64,000 nucleotides of DNA from Chelydra serpentina. Taxonomy: Eukaryota; Chordata; Testudines; Chelydridae. The translations under genes and the position numbers were made by a program. Below are positions 46,865-57,449 of this stretch, one piece after another. Within the stretch, counting starts at the first letter, position 1. Every line of letters begins with the position of its first letter. The stretch is from positions 37,360,001-37,424,000 of the forward strand of contig JBAIAC010000008.1 in the NCBI GenBank assembly GCA_037349315.1, written 5' to 3'. A model generated the notes under the pieces. It was not told where the DNA came from. It saw only the letters and a list, made by a program, of their open reading frames with translations, and made no database searches.

Positions 46865-49800
46865 TTTCCCTGCAAAAGAGATTTGCCCAGCCCTACTACT
46901 TACTGTCAGAAGTTACAACTTTGCCACAACCCCACATGCTACAAGTACAGCTACTAGCAGGGCAGTTTGCTTTATAAAACATAGCTGTAATTTAAAGCAG
47001 ATGACCTTAGAATGTGAATATGATTATTTTTGATTTCCAGATTGAGCCAGCCTATAGTACGAGGCTGGGTGGTTTCACTTCTATCAATTCTGTGGAAGGG
47101 GAGAGTGCAGCAGTCAAGTGGGTTAGCGTTTTTACTAGGATTTCATTCAGGGCTTCTCTTTTTTCCTCTCTTACAATCCTCCTCCGAGGCAGTTGTGCGT
47201 ATACTATTCTCCAGATGAGCTAAAAGAGAGACAACCAGCCTCTGGCTGCAGTCAGTAGTGGGTGTTGACCGATGACTAAAATGTTGCAAACACATAAGAT
47301 CAGCACAGGTCCTTCCCCTGGAGAGAAAGGCTGTCAGCACTGCAATTATCCCTGCCTTTGCATCCTGGAGACATGTTAGCCAGTATTATGATACTACTGT
47401 TTGTCTCATTCATTTCACACCACGTTTCACTAATCATCTTTACAACAGGCTTGTGGACATGCTGCAGGATCATTAGCGACACATTTCTTTGTATTATGGA
47501 AAGAGAGAGAGAGAGAGAGAGAGCAGTCCCCCTATTGTTAAAAATGGAGCCAGCTTTCTGTTACAAGCTGGACATTGACCTCCCGCTCCTCTGTCTTCAC
47601 CAAAAGTGACCGAGACTGTCTGAAAATTACAAGGTGTACTCCTCTAATAGAGGCGATTGTCTGAAACCCTAGGGGATAATAGGACAAGCTGTTTGTAAGA
47701 TAAGACCAATGAAACAATCAAGAATGAATGTTATCTCTTCTTAAATTACACCCCTTTGCATCTAAGAAGGATCTAACCCTTCTTTAGAGTTTCTGCTAAA
47801 CGAGGGCAGCTCAAAAATTCACTGCTGGCTCCATAGGAGACCTGCCACAGCAGAGGCTGGTGAGGTGATGCATAGATTAATTGCATCCTTTGACATCCAA
47901 CAACACCTATTATTTGGGCTACCCTCACCCCTGTAGCAATGCAGATTTTATGCCTCTATTGCCAAGCAGTTAAGGCTTTATCAGCCAGAGTGCGGGACTA
48001 TAAAAAGATAAAAAATATGGGGCCAGATTCTCAGTGAGAGTAAATCGTGGTAGTTCAGGAGCTGGCCTTCATTGTTGTCGAGTGAAATATGTGTTTTTGT
48101 GCACCCAGGGTATGAGCATACTGCTGCAGCTGCAATAATCCTTAATCCTGATAGCCGAGGAGTGAGGGACTGAGCTCAAATTCTTAATTTTAATGCCCAT
48201 CATAATAGCATTTTATACTGCTGCTAAAACACTGGGTAGGTCCCCAAAACAGAGTAATGTCATTTGAGCATTATACAAAAAAATGAACTCCTTGCCCCAC
48301 TTGATGAGCATTTAGCATACTTCAAAGATTTAAGTGAATAACAAGAATATCAGTTCATATTTTTTAATCCTAGCGCAAATTTTGGAAGGGATATAAAACA
48401 TGCGTCCGACCTTAATGCACTCTTTAAAATATAAGTGATTAGGATGAAAACGTCCCCATCAGCCTACTGTGGGGTTTCTTGCATTTTCCTCCGAAGAATC
48501 CAGCACTGGTCATGGTCAGAGATAGCATGCAGGATTAGATGGACCATGTGACTGATCCAGTTTGACATTTCCTATGCTGATACATTTCTAAACATTTTAA
48601 GGACAAAATATTTTATGTGTATTTTTTTCCCCAGAAGAAACAGCATCTGTTAAAAATAAATTGGTCTGGATACTGTAATATTTTTTTCTCTTATGTCTCC
48701 GGCCTCTTCCTCTTCATAGTAGTGTGGCATTCCTAGGATCTACCTCCAAAGCAGTTTTCTTACAGTTCTTGAGCTTCTGAGACTGTTTTTTGATGTGCAA
48801 CCTTGTAAATTTGTGCACCATCTGTTTTTTCCACTTATTCTGTATGTGAGAGATCTGGTCATTTATTCTGTGTGAAAGATAAAGTGCTGCAAAAATCCCT
48901 CGTTAAGTGTCTCTGGTTATAACAAGAAAGGTGTTTCTCTATGTATAGTGGTTGTCCCTGAAGGTTTTAAATACATTTGTATTCATGCAGCTAAGTAAAT
49001 CTGCATCTGTAATCCTGCTGTGATATTCCACTTGCATACCAACAGTGTACTTCTTAAAGAGAAATACTGCCGGTTTGTGTCTTGATTTCTCCTCATTACC
49101 AAGTTATTTTCATCTGATAATGCAAGTCATAATGTTTAATACCTTTTAAGTACATAATGTCTGACTTTTCATGCTAATAGAGGCTTTTACATTTCACACA
49201 GTTAGTGAGATTCCCTAATTTGACATAATTGTTGAGGCATCAGCCATTTACAGAATACCTCTTCACATAGATGAGGCTACCTGTGTATACTTCTGTTCTG
49301 AACTACTCCTTTCTCCTCTTCCTGTCCTTTTAAATGAGGAGAAAGCACTGCTGTGTTTACTAATGAGCTGTCTAGTTGCAAGTTTGGAAGTAAAGACTGC
49401 AGAAAGAAAAGATTGTCCCTCCTCTTCTCTTTCTTCTGAACACATGTAGGAGTTCGTCCTGCAAGGTGCTGACTGCCAAGCACTCCTGTGAAATGTCATG
49501 GCACTCAGCACGTGGTTGGGCTGGATTTATATTCAGACCATTAGTGGAAACATAATGATACTGCACCAACAATTACAGAGAGTTCCATAACATAGCTCAC
49601 AGAGCAATCTGGGACTTGTTTTGAAATGTAATTTATGAGCATTATAACTGAGCCTGAGTAGATTGTATCATATACCTCCACTAAAACGCAGTGCAGTTTG
49701 CATATGATTATTTTTCTTTTAAAATTGAAGTGCCTTTAACTTGAGTTCATGGGCCATGTTTCAATTTTGGTTTTAATAAATTGAGAATGTCCTCCAAACA

Positions 49801-49970
49801 AATCAGAGTAAAGAGATGATAGTTTTCCCAAAAAACAACAAAACACTTGTAAATTACTTTCCATCTATACTTTAGTTGAAAAGCTAATATGGGAATATTA
49901 CAAGTGTGTGGGAGGCGGGGGACTGTGTGTTGTGTACATAATTATGAATTATCTCATATTTGTATTACGG
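46865..49970. other. Intron sequence, mostly unrecognised
   Basis: A (GA)n run at about 47503-47522 is the only clear repeat. No domain is recognised in any open frame. Confidence 0.4.
47503..47522 (+). repeat. (GA)n microsatellite
   Basis: About ten GA units, directly readable. Confidence 0.9.
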
Positions 49971-49974
49971 TAGG

Positions 49975-50090
49975 ACTTAGATGCTACAACCAAAATTGGA
50001 ACCCTGTTGTGCTAGGCACTGGGCAAAGACATAGTAAGAGATGGTCCCAGCTGCAAAGCATTTCCAATCTAAATAGAAAAGACAGACAAA
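49975..50090 (+). repeat. LINE/SINE 3' tail relic
   Basis: Contains tgtgctaggcactgggcaaa and gcatttccaatctaaataga, a diverged copy of the tail seen at 29535-29610. Confidence 0.4.
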
Positions 50091-50199
50091 GGATGGGAAG
50101 GGAAACAGAGACAGAAAGAGTAGAAAGTACTTGTTTCTTTTGGGCTACAAAGTAGAATGGCTTCAACACAAGAGATTGAGAATACCCTATTGCAGAACA

Positions 50200-50335
50200 C
50201 CCAGTGGCCTAGTGGTTAAGGCAGTCATGGGAGATGTGAGTTCAAGTTTATGCTCCCCATCAGCAGAGGGGAGGATTGAATGTGGGTCTCTCACATCTTG
50301 GGCAAGTGCTCTGCTCACTGGGGTAAAGGTGATAT
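50200..50335 (+). mobile_element. tRNA-like palindromic element
   Basis: A tRNA-like head (gtggcctagtggttaaggca, then gatgtgagttcaagttt) is followed by its inverted counterpart (ttgaatgtgggtctctcacatc, then gctctgctcactgggg). Head-to-head tRNA-like halves form a near palindrome. It resembles the start of the insert at 13709. A SINE or MITE built from a tRNA is likely; a functional tRNA gene is not, as no tRNA fold with a normal anticodon loop is seen. Confidence 0.5.
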
Positions 50336-50529
50336 GGGGAGCAGCAACCCCTCCCCTGTTTTGTGTGGGGCCCAATCTGTTAGACGGCATCTGAGAATGC
50401 CTACCAATTGGACCCTGAAGGTGAGATAGGAGGAGGAATGCCTAGTTTGAGGATCATGCTACATTTTAGGAACAGGATAGATGCCTGGGTTTTAAGGAAT
50501 GTGGTAGCTGTGTGCATGTCAACTAGCAG

Positions 50530-50690
50530 ATTTTTAGGTACCTAAGGAGCTTTATCAATGGGAACTTAGGTGCCAAATGGACTTTAAGCACCTATAGGAT
50601 TAGGCAGCTGCTGAGTGGGGATTTTGAGGTTCTACATTTTTGATTTAGGCACTACAATGGCAGATAGGCCCTAAATCCCTGTGGATCTAA
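50530..50690. repeat. Repeat with taggtacctaa blocks
   Basis: Blocks ttaggtacctaaggagcttt, gggaacttaggtgccaaatg and aggcactacaatggcagata form the reptile interspersed family noted at 24750 and 29063. Ends are not defined. Confidence 0.4.
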
Positions 50691-52520
50691 CCCTTAGAAT
50701 ATGTTGTTATTATTATGATCACAAAAACTAATGTGGAATGATTTTCTAACCTAATAGTTTGATTTTTATTGCAATTTTTGCCAGTTTAATTTGCCAAGAA
50801 ACATCCCTGGCCTGATGTATTTCAACATTGATGTTTCTGCATCTTACTGATGCAACTCCTAACAACACTTTTTATGTTGGCAAATTAAAAAAAAAAAAAA
50901 TCAGTTCCACCAGCACAGTGAAAACAAAGTTCAATAGCATGGTAAAATGTTGATTTAAGAAAATGCTGGCAGGCCAGATTCATCTCTGATATAGTATCAG
51001 CATAGTAACATTAATTCCACAATCCCTCAAAATCCACACTTAAATACCAGCAATGAAAGAGGGTTTATAATCAAAGGACAGAAGAAAACAGCTCCAATAT
51101 GAACATAACACCCAGGACACAAATGCTGTTACTTGGAGACAAAACACTAGTTCCAACACTTTCCTCCACTTTATTCGCTCTTCCCTCACTCTACTTTGCA
51201 CTCCACTTGTGCATAAATGCTCCTTTCTCTCACTTTTGGCCAATGACTGGAAGGACACAGTAGAGCAATAATGCAGCAACCTAGGTATCTGGCAAGCTAC
51301 TAGTACACAAGAACATATATATGCTGGCCACTTCTCTTCCAATATACTTCAATGTCTTTGTCTTCGGTAGAAGGAACTGGCCCAGCAACAGTAGTAAGAA
51401 CAAACTCAGGCATCTGAAACAACCCCTTTAAAACAAAATATCAACTACAACAAGCTCAATGTAGATTCATAGATTCCAAGACAATAAAGGACCATTGTGA
51501 TCATCTAGTCTGACCTCCTGTGTAACAAAGACCATAGAAATTCCCCAAAATAATTCCTAGAACACATTTTTTGTAAGAACATCCAATCTTGTTTTAAAAA
51601 TTGTGAGTGATGGAGAATTCACAACGATCCTTGGCAATTTGGTCCAGTAGTTAATTATTTGTACTGTTAAAAATGTATGCCTTATTTCCAGTCTGAATTA
51701 GTCTAGATTCAACTTCCAGCCATTGGATAGTTTTATACCTTTTTCTGCTAGATTGAAGAGCCCATTATTAAATATTTGTTCCCTGTGTAGATATTTATAG
51801 ACTGTAATCAAATCACCCATTAACTTTCTCTTTGTTAAACTATAGTCTATCACTATAAGGCATGCTTTCTATTCCTTTAATCATTCTCATGGCTCTTCTC
51901 TGAACTCTCCCCAGTTTATCAACATCCTTCTTGAATTGTGGACACCAGAACTGGACACAGTATTTCAGCAGTGGCCACACCAATGCCAAATACAGAGGTA
52001 AATTAACCTCTCTAGTCTCACTCAAGATTCCCCTATTTATGCATCCCAGGATTGCATTAACTCATTTAGCCACAGCATCCCACTGGGAGCTCATGTTCAC
52101 CTGATTATCCACTATGACCCCCAACTGTTTTTCAGTCCCTGCTTCCCAGGATGGAGTCCCCATCCTGTAAGTATGGCCTACATTCTTCATTCCAAGATGT
52201 GTACATTTACATTTAGCCATATTAAAAGTGCATATTGTTTGTTTGCACCCAGTTTATCAAGCAATCCAGATGGATCAGTGAGCTGTCCCCTTCATTATTT
52301 ACCACTCCCCCAATTTTTGTATCACCTGCAAACTTTATCAGTGATTATTTTGTTTTCTTCTTTGATAAAAATGTTAAATAGCATAGGACCAAGAACCAAT
52401 CCTTGTGTGGTCCCACTGGAAACACACCCACTCAATCATTTCAGTTTACAATTACATTTTGAGACCTATCAATTTGCCAGTTTTTAATCCATTTTGTGTG
52501 TGCCATATGACTTTATCAGA

Positions 52521-53427
52521 AAGCCAAGGTGGGTGAGGTAATGTCTTTTATTGGACAAACTTCTGTCAGTGGAAGAGACAGAGACAAGCTTTCGAACTAC
52601 ATGGAGCTCTCTTTCAGGTCTGGGAAAGGTAATCAGAGTGTTACAGCTAACACAGTGTGGGGCATCGATCACTTGCAGGTTTACAGGAGTGTAAATGGTG
52701 GATTCTCTGTAACTTGATGTCTTTAAATCATGATTTGAGGACTTCAGTAACTCAGTCAGAGGTTATGAGTCTATTACAGGAATGGGTGGGTGAGGTTCTG
52801 TGTCCTGCAATGTGCAGGAGGTGAGGCTGGATGATCATGATGGTCCCTTCTGGCCTTAAAGAGTCTATAAATACATGCATAGGAGTTAACACATTGTAAG
52901 GCACCATACAAATTGAAGTGGGCCATTAACACTTCTGCAGTCCTAGGACAAGGGAGGGTTAGTGGGTTAGAGATTGTTGCAAGGAGATATAAAACCAGTA
53001 TCTCTGCTGAGTCCATGATTTTTAGTGTCAAGCAAAGTTATGAATTTAAGCTCCCAGGCTCATCTTTTGAAGGTATTCTTCAGGTTTCCTTTAAAGGTGA
53101 AGCCTGAGAGGTCAGATATGGATTGTTGATTGTTAGGGTGATTTTGTCTTTTATCGTTTGCCTCTGTGAGTTCATTCAAGAGCAGAGTGATTGCCTGGTT
53201 TCACCCACATAGCATTGGATGCACTGGATGAGCTACATGACATGTTGTGATAGGCATGTGTAAGACCCATGGATTTTGAAAGGTGTGCTGTTGGGAATGT
53301 TGATCATCGTAGCAGCAGAGCTATATCTCTTTCTCTTCCACCCACAGAAGTTGGTTTGATAAAAGATATTATCTCACCCACCTTGTCTCTCTCATATCCT
53401 GGGACCAAGATGGCTACAACATTGAAA
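52521..53427 (-). mobile_element. Penelope-like retroelement fragment with inverted ends
   Basis: Both ends carry the same block in inverted orientation: caaggtgggtgaggtaatgt (from 52524) and the reverse complement of ttatctcacccaccttg (ending 53383). The similarity spans about 55-60 bases. On the minus strand, about 53270-52960 encodes a degenerate LIQC then CYVGETRQSL, MNSQRQTI, and farther on KGNLKNTFKR and AWELKFITLLDTKNHGL. YVGET and the spaced arginine and histidine are the GIY-YIG endonuclease pattern found at the C terminus of Penelope-like elements. The RT is absent, and three stops break the frame. Penelope-like elements often carry inverted partial terminal repeats. Confidence 0.65.
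52697..52868 (+). mobile_element. Short CR1 3' fragment inside the Penelope-like element
   Basis: From gtggattctctgtaacttga to atggtcccttctggccttaa this is the 3' end of the same CR1 subfamily as 59943-64000, with shared aaatcatgatttgaggactt and tattacaggaatgggtgggt. It lies on the plus strand within the minus-strand Penelope-like element, itself inside a minus-strand CR1, so it is the youngest of the three. Confidence 0.75.
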
Positions 53428-54149
53428 ACACAAATATTAATTTTATATTGTTCCAGTTCTTCAATAACACGTGTGGTACAGGTCAAACACTTTACAGAAG
53501 TCTAAGTATACTACACCAACACTATTACCTTTATCAACCAAACTTGTAATCTCATCTAAAAATATATCATGTTGTTTTGAAGGGACATATTTTCCATAAA
53601 CCCAGGTTGATTTGCATTAATTACATTACCCTCTGTTTAATTCCTTATTAGTTGAGTCCTGTAGCAGCTGCTCCACTTTCTTCCTGGATTGATGTTAGGC
53701 TGACAGGCCTATAAATACCCAGGTCATCCCATTTACCCTTTTAAAAAGTTGGCACAGCATTAGCTTTCTTCCCATCTTCTGTTACTTCCCTAGTGCTCCA
53801 AGACTTATTGAAAATCAACATTAATGGTCCAGAAAGTCCCTCAGCCAGATCTTTTAAAACTCTTGGATGCAAGTTATCTGGACTTGCTGATTTAAAATGT
53901 CTATCTTTAGTAGCTTCTGTTTAACAGCCTCCAGCAATACTACTGGAATTGAAAGAGTGTTATCAGCAGCATATGATGAGACTACGTAATTTGTTTTTTC
54001 CCAGATACAGAACAGAAATATTTAATAAACATTCTGTCTTTTCTGCATTATTATTGATGATTTTTGTATTTCCATCTTGTAATGGACTAATACCAACACC
54101 AACCCAGCTCGTATCAGAAAGGACCCCACAAAAAACAATGTCCTGCAAG

Positions 54150-54640
54150 TCAGTTTACTTAATTTATGAATCAATGAAAAGGCCAACATTGGAGAAGTGG
54201 TCTACAGGCTACCACAGAAAGTGTTTTCTAGAAAAGCCAACAAGGGTACTGTCTGCAATGGTCAGAGAATCCCCAAAATTCATCTCTGGGAGACTTTAAT
54301 AGCCATGCTGACAATGACAATACACAGGACACCCCTCCTTCCCCCATTTCCATCCAAACCCCTATGAAATTTTTTCATGTATTTTCTGTTCCCAGTCACA
54401 CGGCAGAACACACAGTAGATTGAATCTTCACCCTAGATGTGGACACAAGGGTCACAAAAATGATACCACTTCTCTGGTCAGAAACTACCTCCTCCAAGCA
54501 CAAATCAGGACTCAAACACTACATGTTATATTGTAGAATGCCATTTTTGACCATGCCTAGAATATTTTCACATTTACCAGTGTCACGAATGTGTATTTTG
54601 CATCGACTCTTGTCTCTGTATTTGCAGCATATGGAAACTT
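54150..54640 (+). mobile_element. L2 LINE endonuclease relic
   Basis: The frame gives GDFNSHADNDNTQDT near 54290, the GDFN block of an apurinic endonuclease, and then HTVD and IFTLDVDTRVTKMIPLLWSE near 54410-54480, matching the end of the L2 endonuclease (LDLVFT and SDH blocks). Frameshifts are evident. It lies directly beyond the end of the CR1 at 51465-54100 and is much older. Confidence 0.5.
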
Positions 54641-54789
54641 TCAACCACAATCATTAACTTTTGTCAGCACAGCAGCAGGAGATTTCTCTGTGATGCTTGA
54701 GTAAAATACATGGCAGTCCTTTGTTGCACAAGGAAAAACAGAAAATAAAACATGCTGTAACTGCACATATAAAGCATTTCAGTGGTGTA

Positions 54790-55048
54790 TAAATAGTGAA
54801 TACTTCAGCAAGTGAAATCTCACTGCTGCAGCACTTCAGTGTAGACACTACATATGCTGATGGAAGGAGTTCTCCCGTTGGTGTAAGTAATCCACCTTCC
54901 TGAGAGGCGATAGCTTAGGTTGATGGAAGAATTCTTCTGTTGACCTAGAGCTGTCCACACTGTGGGTTAGGTCAGTTTAACTAAGCTGCTCAAACCCCTG
55001 AGCAACATAGTTAAACGGACTTAATTTTCTAGTGTAGACCTGGCCTCA
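54790..55048 (-). repeat. Part of a Harbinger-like DNA transposon
   Basis: The right end, reverse-complemented aggccaggtctacactagaa, is a transposon terminus of the 'gtctacact' group. The interior has ttgatggaagaattcttctgttgacctag and its partner cgttggtgtaagtaatccac. The left terminus is missing or decayed. Confidence 0.5.
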
Positions 55049-55049
55049 G

Positions 55050-56200
55050 AATTATGGTGCCACACAATCTTTTCCTAAACTCTTCTAATGTTAAAGCAAT
55101 TCTGTTCACCTATGTTAGTCATAAACTTTGGGTTCTGTAGGTTTTACATTTGTAGGCAATGTTAGTATGATTTACAGTCATTTTTCTCAGAAGAAATAGA
55201 ATACATTTCCTGTTAGACACTATATTTTCATTTTCTTGCTCCAGTAACATAATTTCCTTGTAGGACTGTGGTCTGCTATGTTACTTTGGCATGATAAAGA
55301 AAGTTCTTTTTTCAAATGAGTTTGTTACTGTTCCTTTTCATTAAGTTAAATTACTTTACTACTACTACTACTACAAAAGAATCTGCAGCAAGACTTTGCA
55401 GAATGATTTTCTTAGGGAAAAAAATCTTCAGAAGTATTTTAACTTAAAAAGTTTTGGCTGAGAAGCAAGAAGGAGACAAGTGTGAAATTAAAATATATTG
55501 CCATCCATGATTAGACTTTAAAGAGTTCTACTAAAATATAAACTAATCCTTTAATGGTTTGAAGATACATAGCTAAAATAAATGCTGCCTGTTCTTGCTC
55601 ATTTTAAATTGATTTCACCATTTGGCTAACTAGTATAAATAAAAATCTATTTTACTTTTATTTTTCTACCATCAGGTAATCAGTGACAGCAAATATATCT
55701 GTTATTTTGAGAGATTGTGACTCAAGAATTTCAGAAAGTTCATAGGTGATTTTATGTTATTGCAATAATAAGGGTTTGGGGGGGGGGGGAGGTTTGGAAA
55801 GAGTGCTGCTCTTTTGTTTGTTTTGAGGTGTATTTTTTATGATAATTTATTTTTTTGAATGGCAGTGGAAAAAAGAGTGGATTTAGACAGAACCATGATT
55901 TTCATGGGGCCCTGTGAACATTGAGAAACTATTAGCAGCCTTGCAATATGAAACCATGTCTGAAGTTGAACAGCTTCTGTTCACATTTGATTAGCCCATG
56001 ATATGAAGAACATGATATGAATTAGTCTAGGGCCTGAATTAGATTTCTGTAGAGGAGCCTAAATTTAACAGGCAAGCTGTGAGTTACATTTAAAATCCAC
56101 ATTGTCTCCAGTAAGAGATTAGAAACTCAGGAATCTCCAGGCACTTAGATCCTACAATAATGGGTGCCACTATAAGAATCTAGATAGAAGGGCTTCCTCC
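55050..56200. other. Intron sequence, nothing recognised except short runs
   Basis: Contains an (ACT)n run at about 55358-55374 and a poly-G run at about 55778-55789. No domain is recognised. Confidence 0.45.
55358..55374 (+). repeat. (ACT)n microsatellite
   Basis: Five to six ACT units, directly readable. Confidence 0.85.
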
Positions 56201-56212
56201 GTCATTATAGAC

Positions 56213-56409
56213 CAGTGGTGGGCAACCATGCGGCCCGTCAGGGTAATCCATTGGCGGATCGTGAGACAGTTTGTTTACATTGACTGTCCGCAGACACAGC
56301 CGCCTGCAGCTCCCAGTGGCCGTGATTCGCCGTTCCCAGCCAATGTAAACAAACTGTCTCATGGCTCGCCAGTGGATTACCCTGATGGGCTGCAGGTTGC
56401 CCACCATTG
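56213..56409. mobile_element. hAT-type MITE with perfect 8-base target duplication
   Basis: Both ends start cagtggtgggcaacc / caatggtgggcaacc and stay inverted for about 70 of the 197 bases (both include the gagacagtttgtttacattg block). The flanks are identical, ttatagac at 56205-56212 and 56410-56417, the 8-base size of hAT insertion. Overlapping open frames on the two strands result from the palindromic structure. Confidence 0.9.
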
Positions 56410-57325
56410 TTATAGACTATATATGGTGCCCTTAAAGCACTACAGCAAGTTGAGGGTGGTGTGGAGTTGCAATACCACAGGAGCTATAGATGGCCTTTTA
56501 GTAGAAGGCCTCTCATAGTACCCCTGTATGCAAAGGTAGTAAATCTGCTTTAATCGGTGCAAAGACTGCTTCTCTCTGCAGTTGGTAATCTGTGCTGGCC
56601 ACAGTGGAGATAGGGAGGTGGTCCATGGCTCCACCGTCTCCCCATGCCACCCCTTTTGGTAACAGCATTTAGTATTACATGCCCCCTTGTTCAGGAGAAT
56701 ACAAATGCAACACACGTTTGCATTGCAGTTTTTAGTGGTGTAAATAAGGGACGGAACAGTAGGGAGTGTTATATTTGGACCCAGCAGAGAAGGAGATAGA
56801 CAGAGACACAGAGGGAGCTGATAGAAACACAGCTCTCTGCTGTGATGGTTAGCTATATTGTTCAGGCAGCAGAACTGAAATTAACATAAAAGGGAGGATT
56901 TGCACTGAGGAGGGGGGAGTGCTTAAACACTTAAAGGGGCAGACATCGCAGGGAGGAAACATAGTTCTTGGTTCTTTGTTTTGGGGGACTTTGTGTGCCT
57001 GCAGACTTGCTGGAGCGGGGGGGATGACTCCACTGGATGAGCTAGAATCATCCAGAAATTAGAGTAGCTCATTAGCTGTTTAAAGCTGCTTAGTTGATTT
57101 CCATTGTAGGGAAGTAGAGTGACAGGACACATCCAGAGTCGCTCTCTGAGAGTGGAATGAATGGGAACTCAAGGGGAGAGGGAGGAGCTTATAAATAGGG
57201 GTGGGAGCCAGACTGGAACACTCAGCAGTGGAGCAGTGCAACAAGGATCAGAAGGGTCTGTTGTCAGGATTGTGTTCCAGGGACTTTGTCAATTTGCTGA
57301 TTTAGACTGCAGGCTCCATCACCTA

Positions 57326-57445
57326 GGGTGACCAGACAGCAAGTGTGAAAAATCGGGAGAGGGGGTGGGGGGTTATAGGAGCCTATATAAGAAAAAGACC
57401 CCAAAATCAGGACTGTCCCTATAAAATTGGGACATTTGGTCACCC
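57326..57445. mobile_element. MITE with gggtgacca ends, TA target
   Basis: The left end gggtgaccagacagc and the right end, reverse-complemented gggtgaccaaatgtccc, are inverted over about 17 bases. TA flanks both sides (57324-57325, 57446-57447). The 120-base interior has the common aaaaatcgggag and ggactgtccctataaaattg blocks. It is a compact intact copy of the family at 19025-19418. Confidence 0.8.
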
Positions 57446-57449
57446 TACC

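Larger units (their letters stand above)
51465..54100 (-). mobile_element. CR1 LINE, old, interrupted by a Penelope-like element
   Basis: The minus-strand CR1 runs from a degenerate region before the reverse transcriptase (about 54100) to the 3' end at 51465. Recognisable pieces are VVYLDFCKVFD near 53500 (RT), KFAGDTK-like sequence near 52330 and RVQRRAMRMIKGIESMPYSD at about 51845-51905. Sequence from about 52521 to 53427 is a different element inserted after the EELEQYKINI block. The CR1 itself is full of stops. It is the same subfamily as 11600-14535 but in the opposite direction. Confidence 0.85.

Noticed and set aside
50200..50270. Functional tRNA gene
   Set aside because: The tRNA-like head is followed by an inverted copy and lacks a clean cloverleaf.
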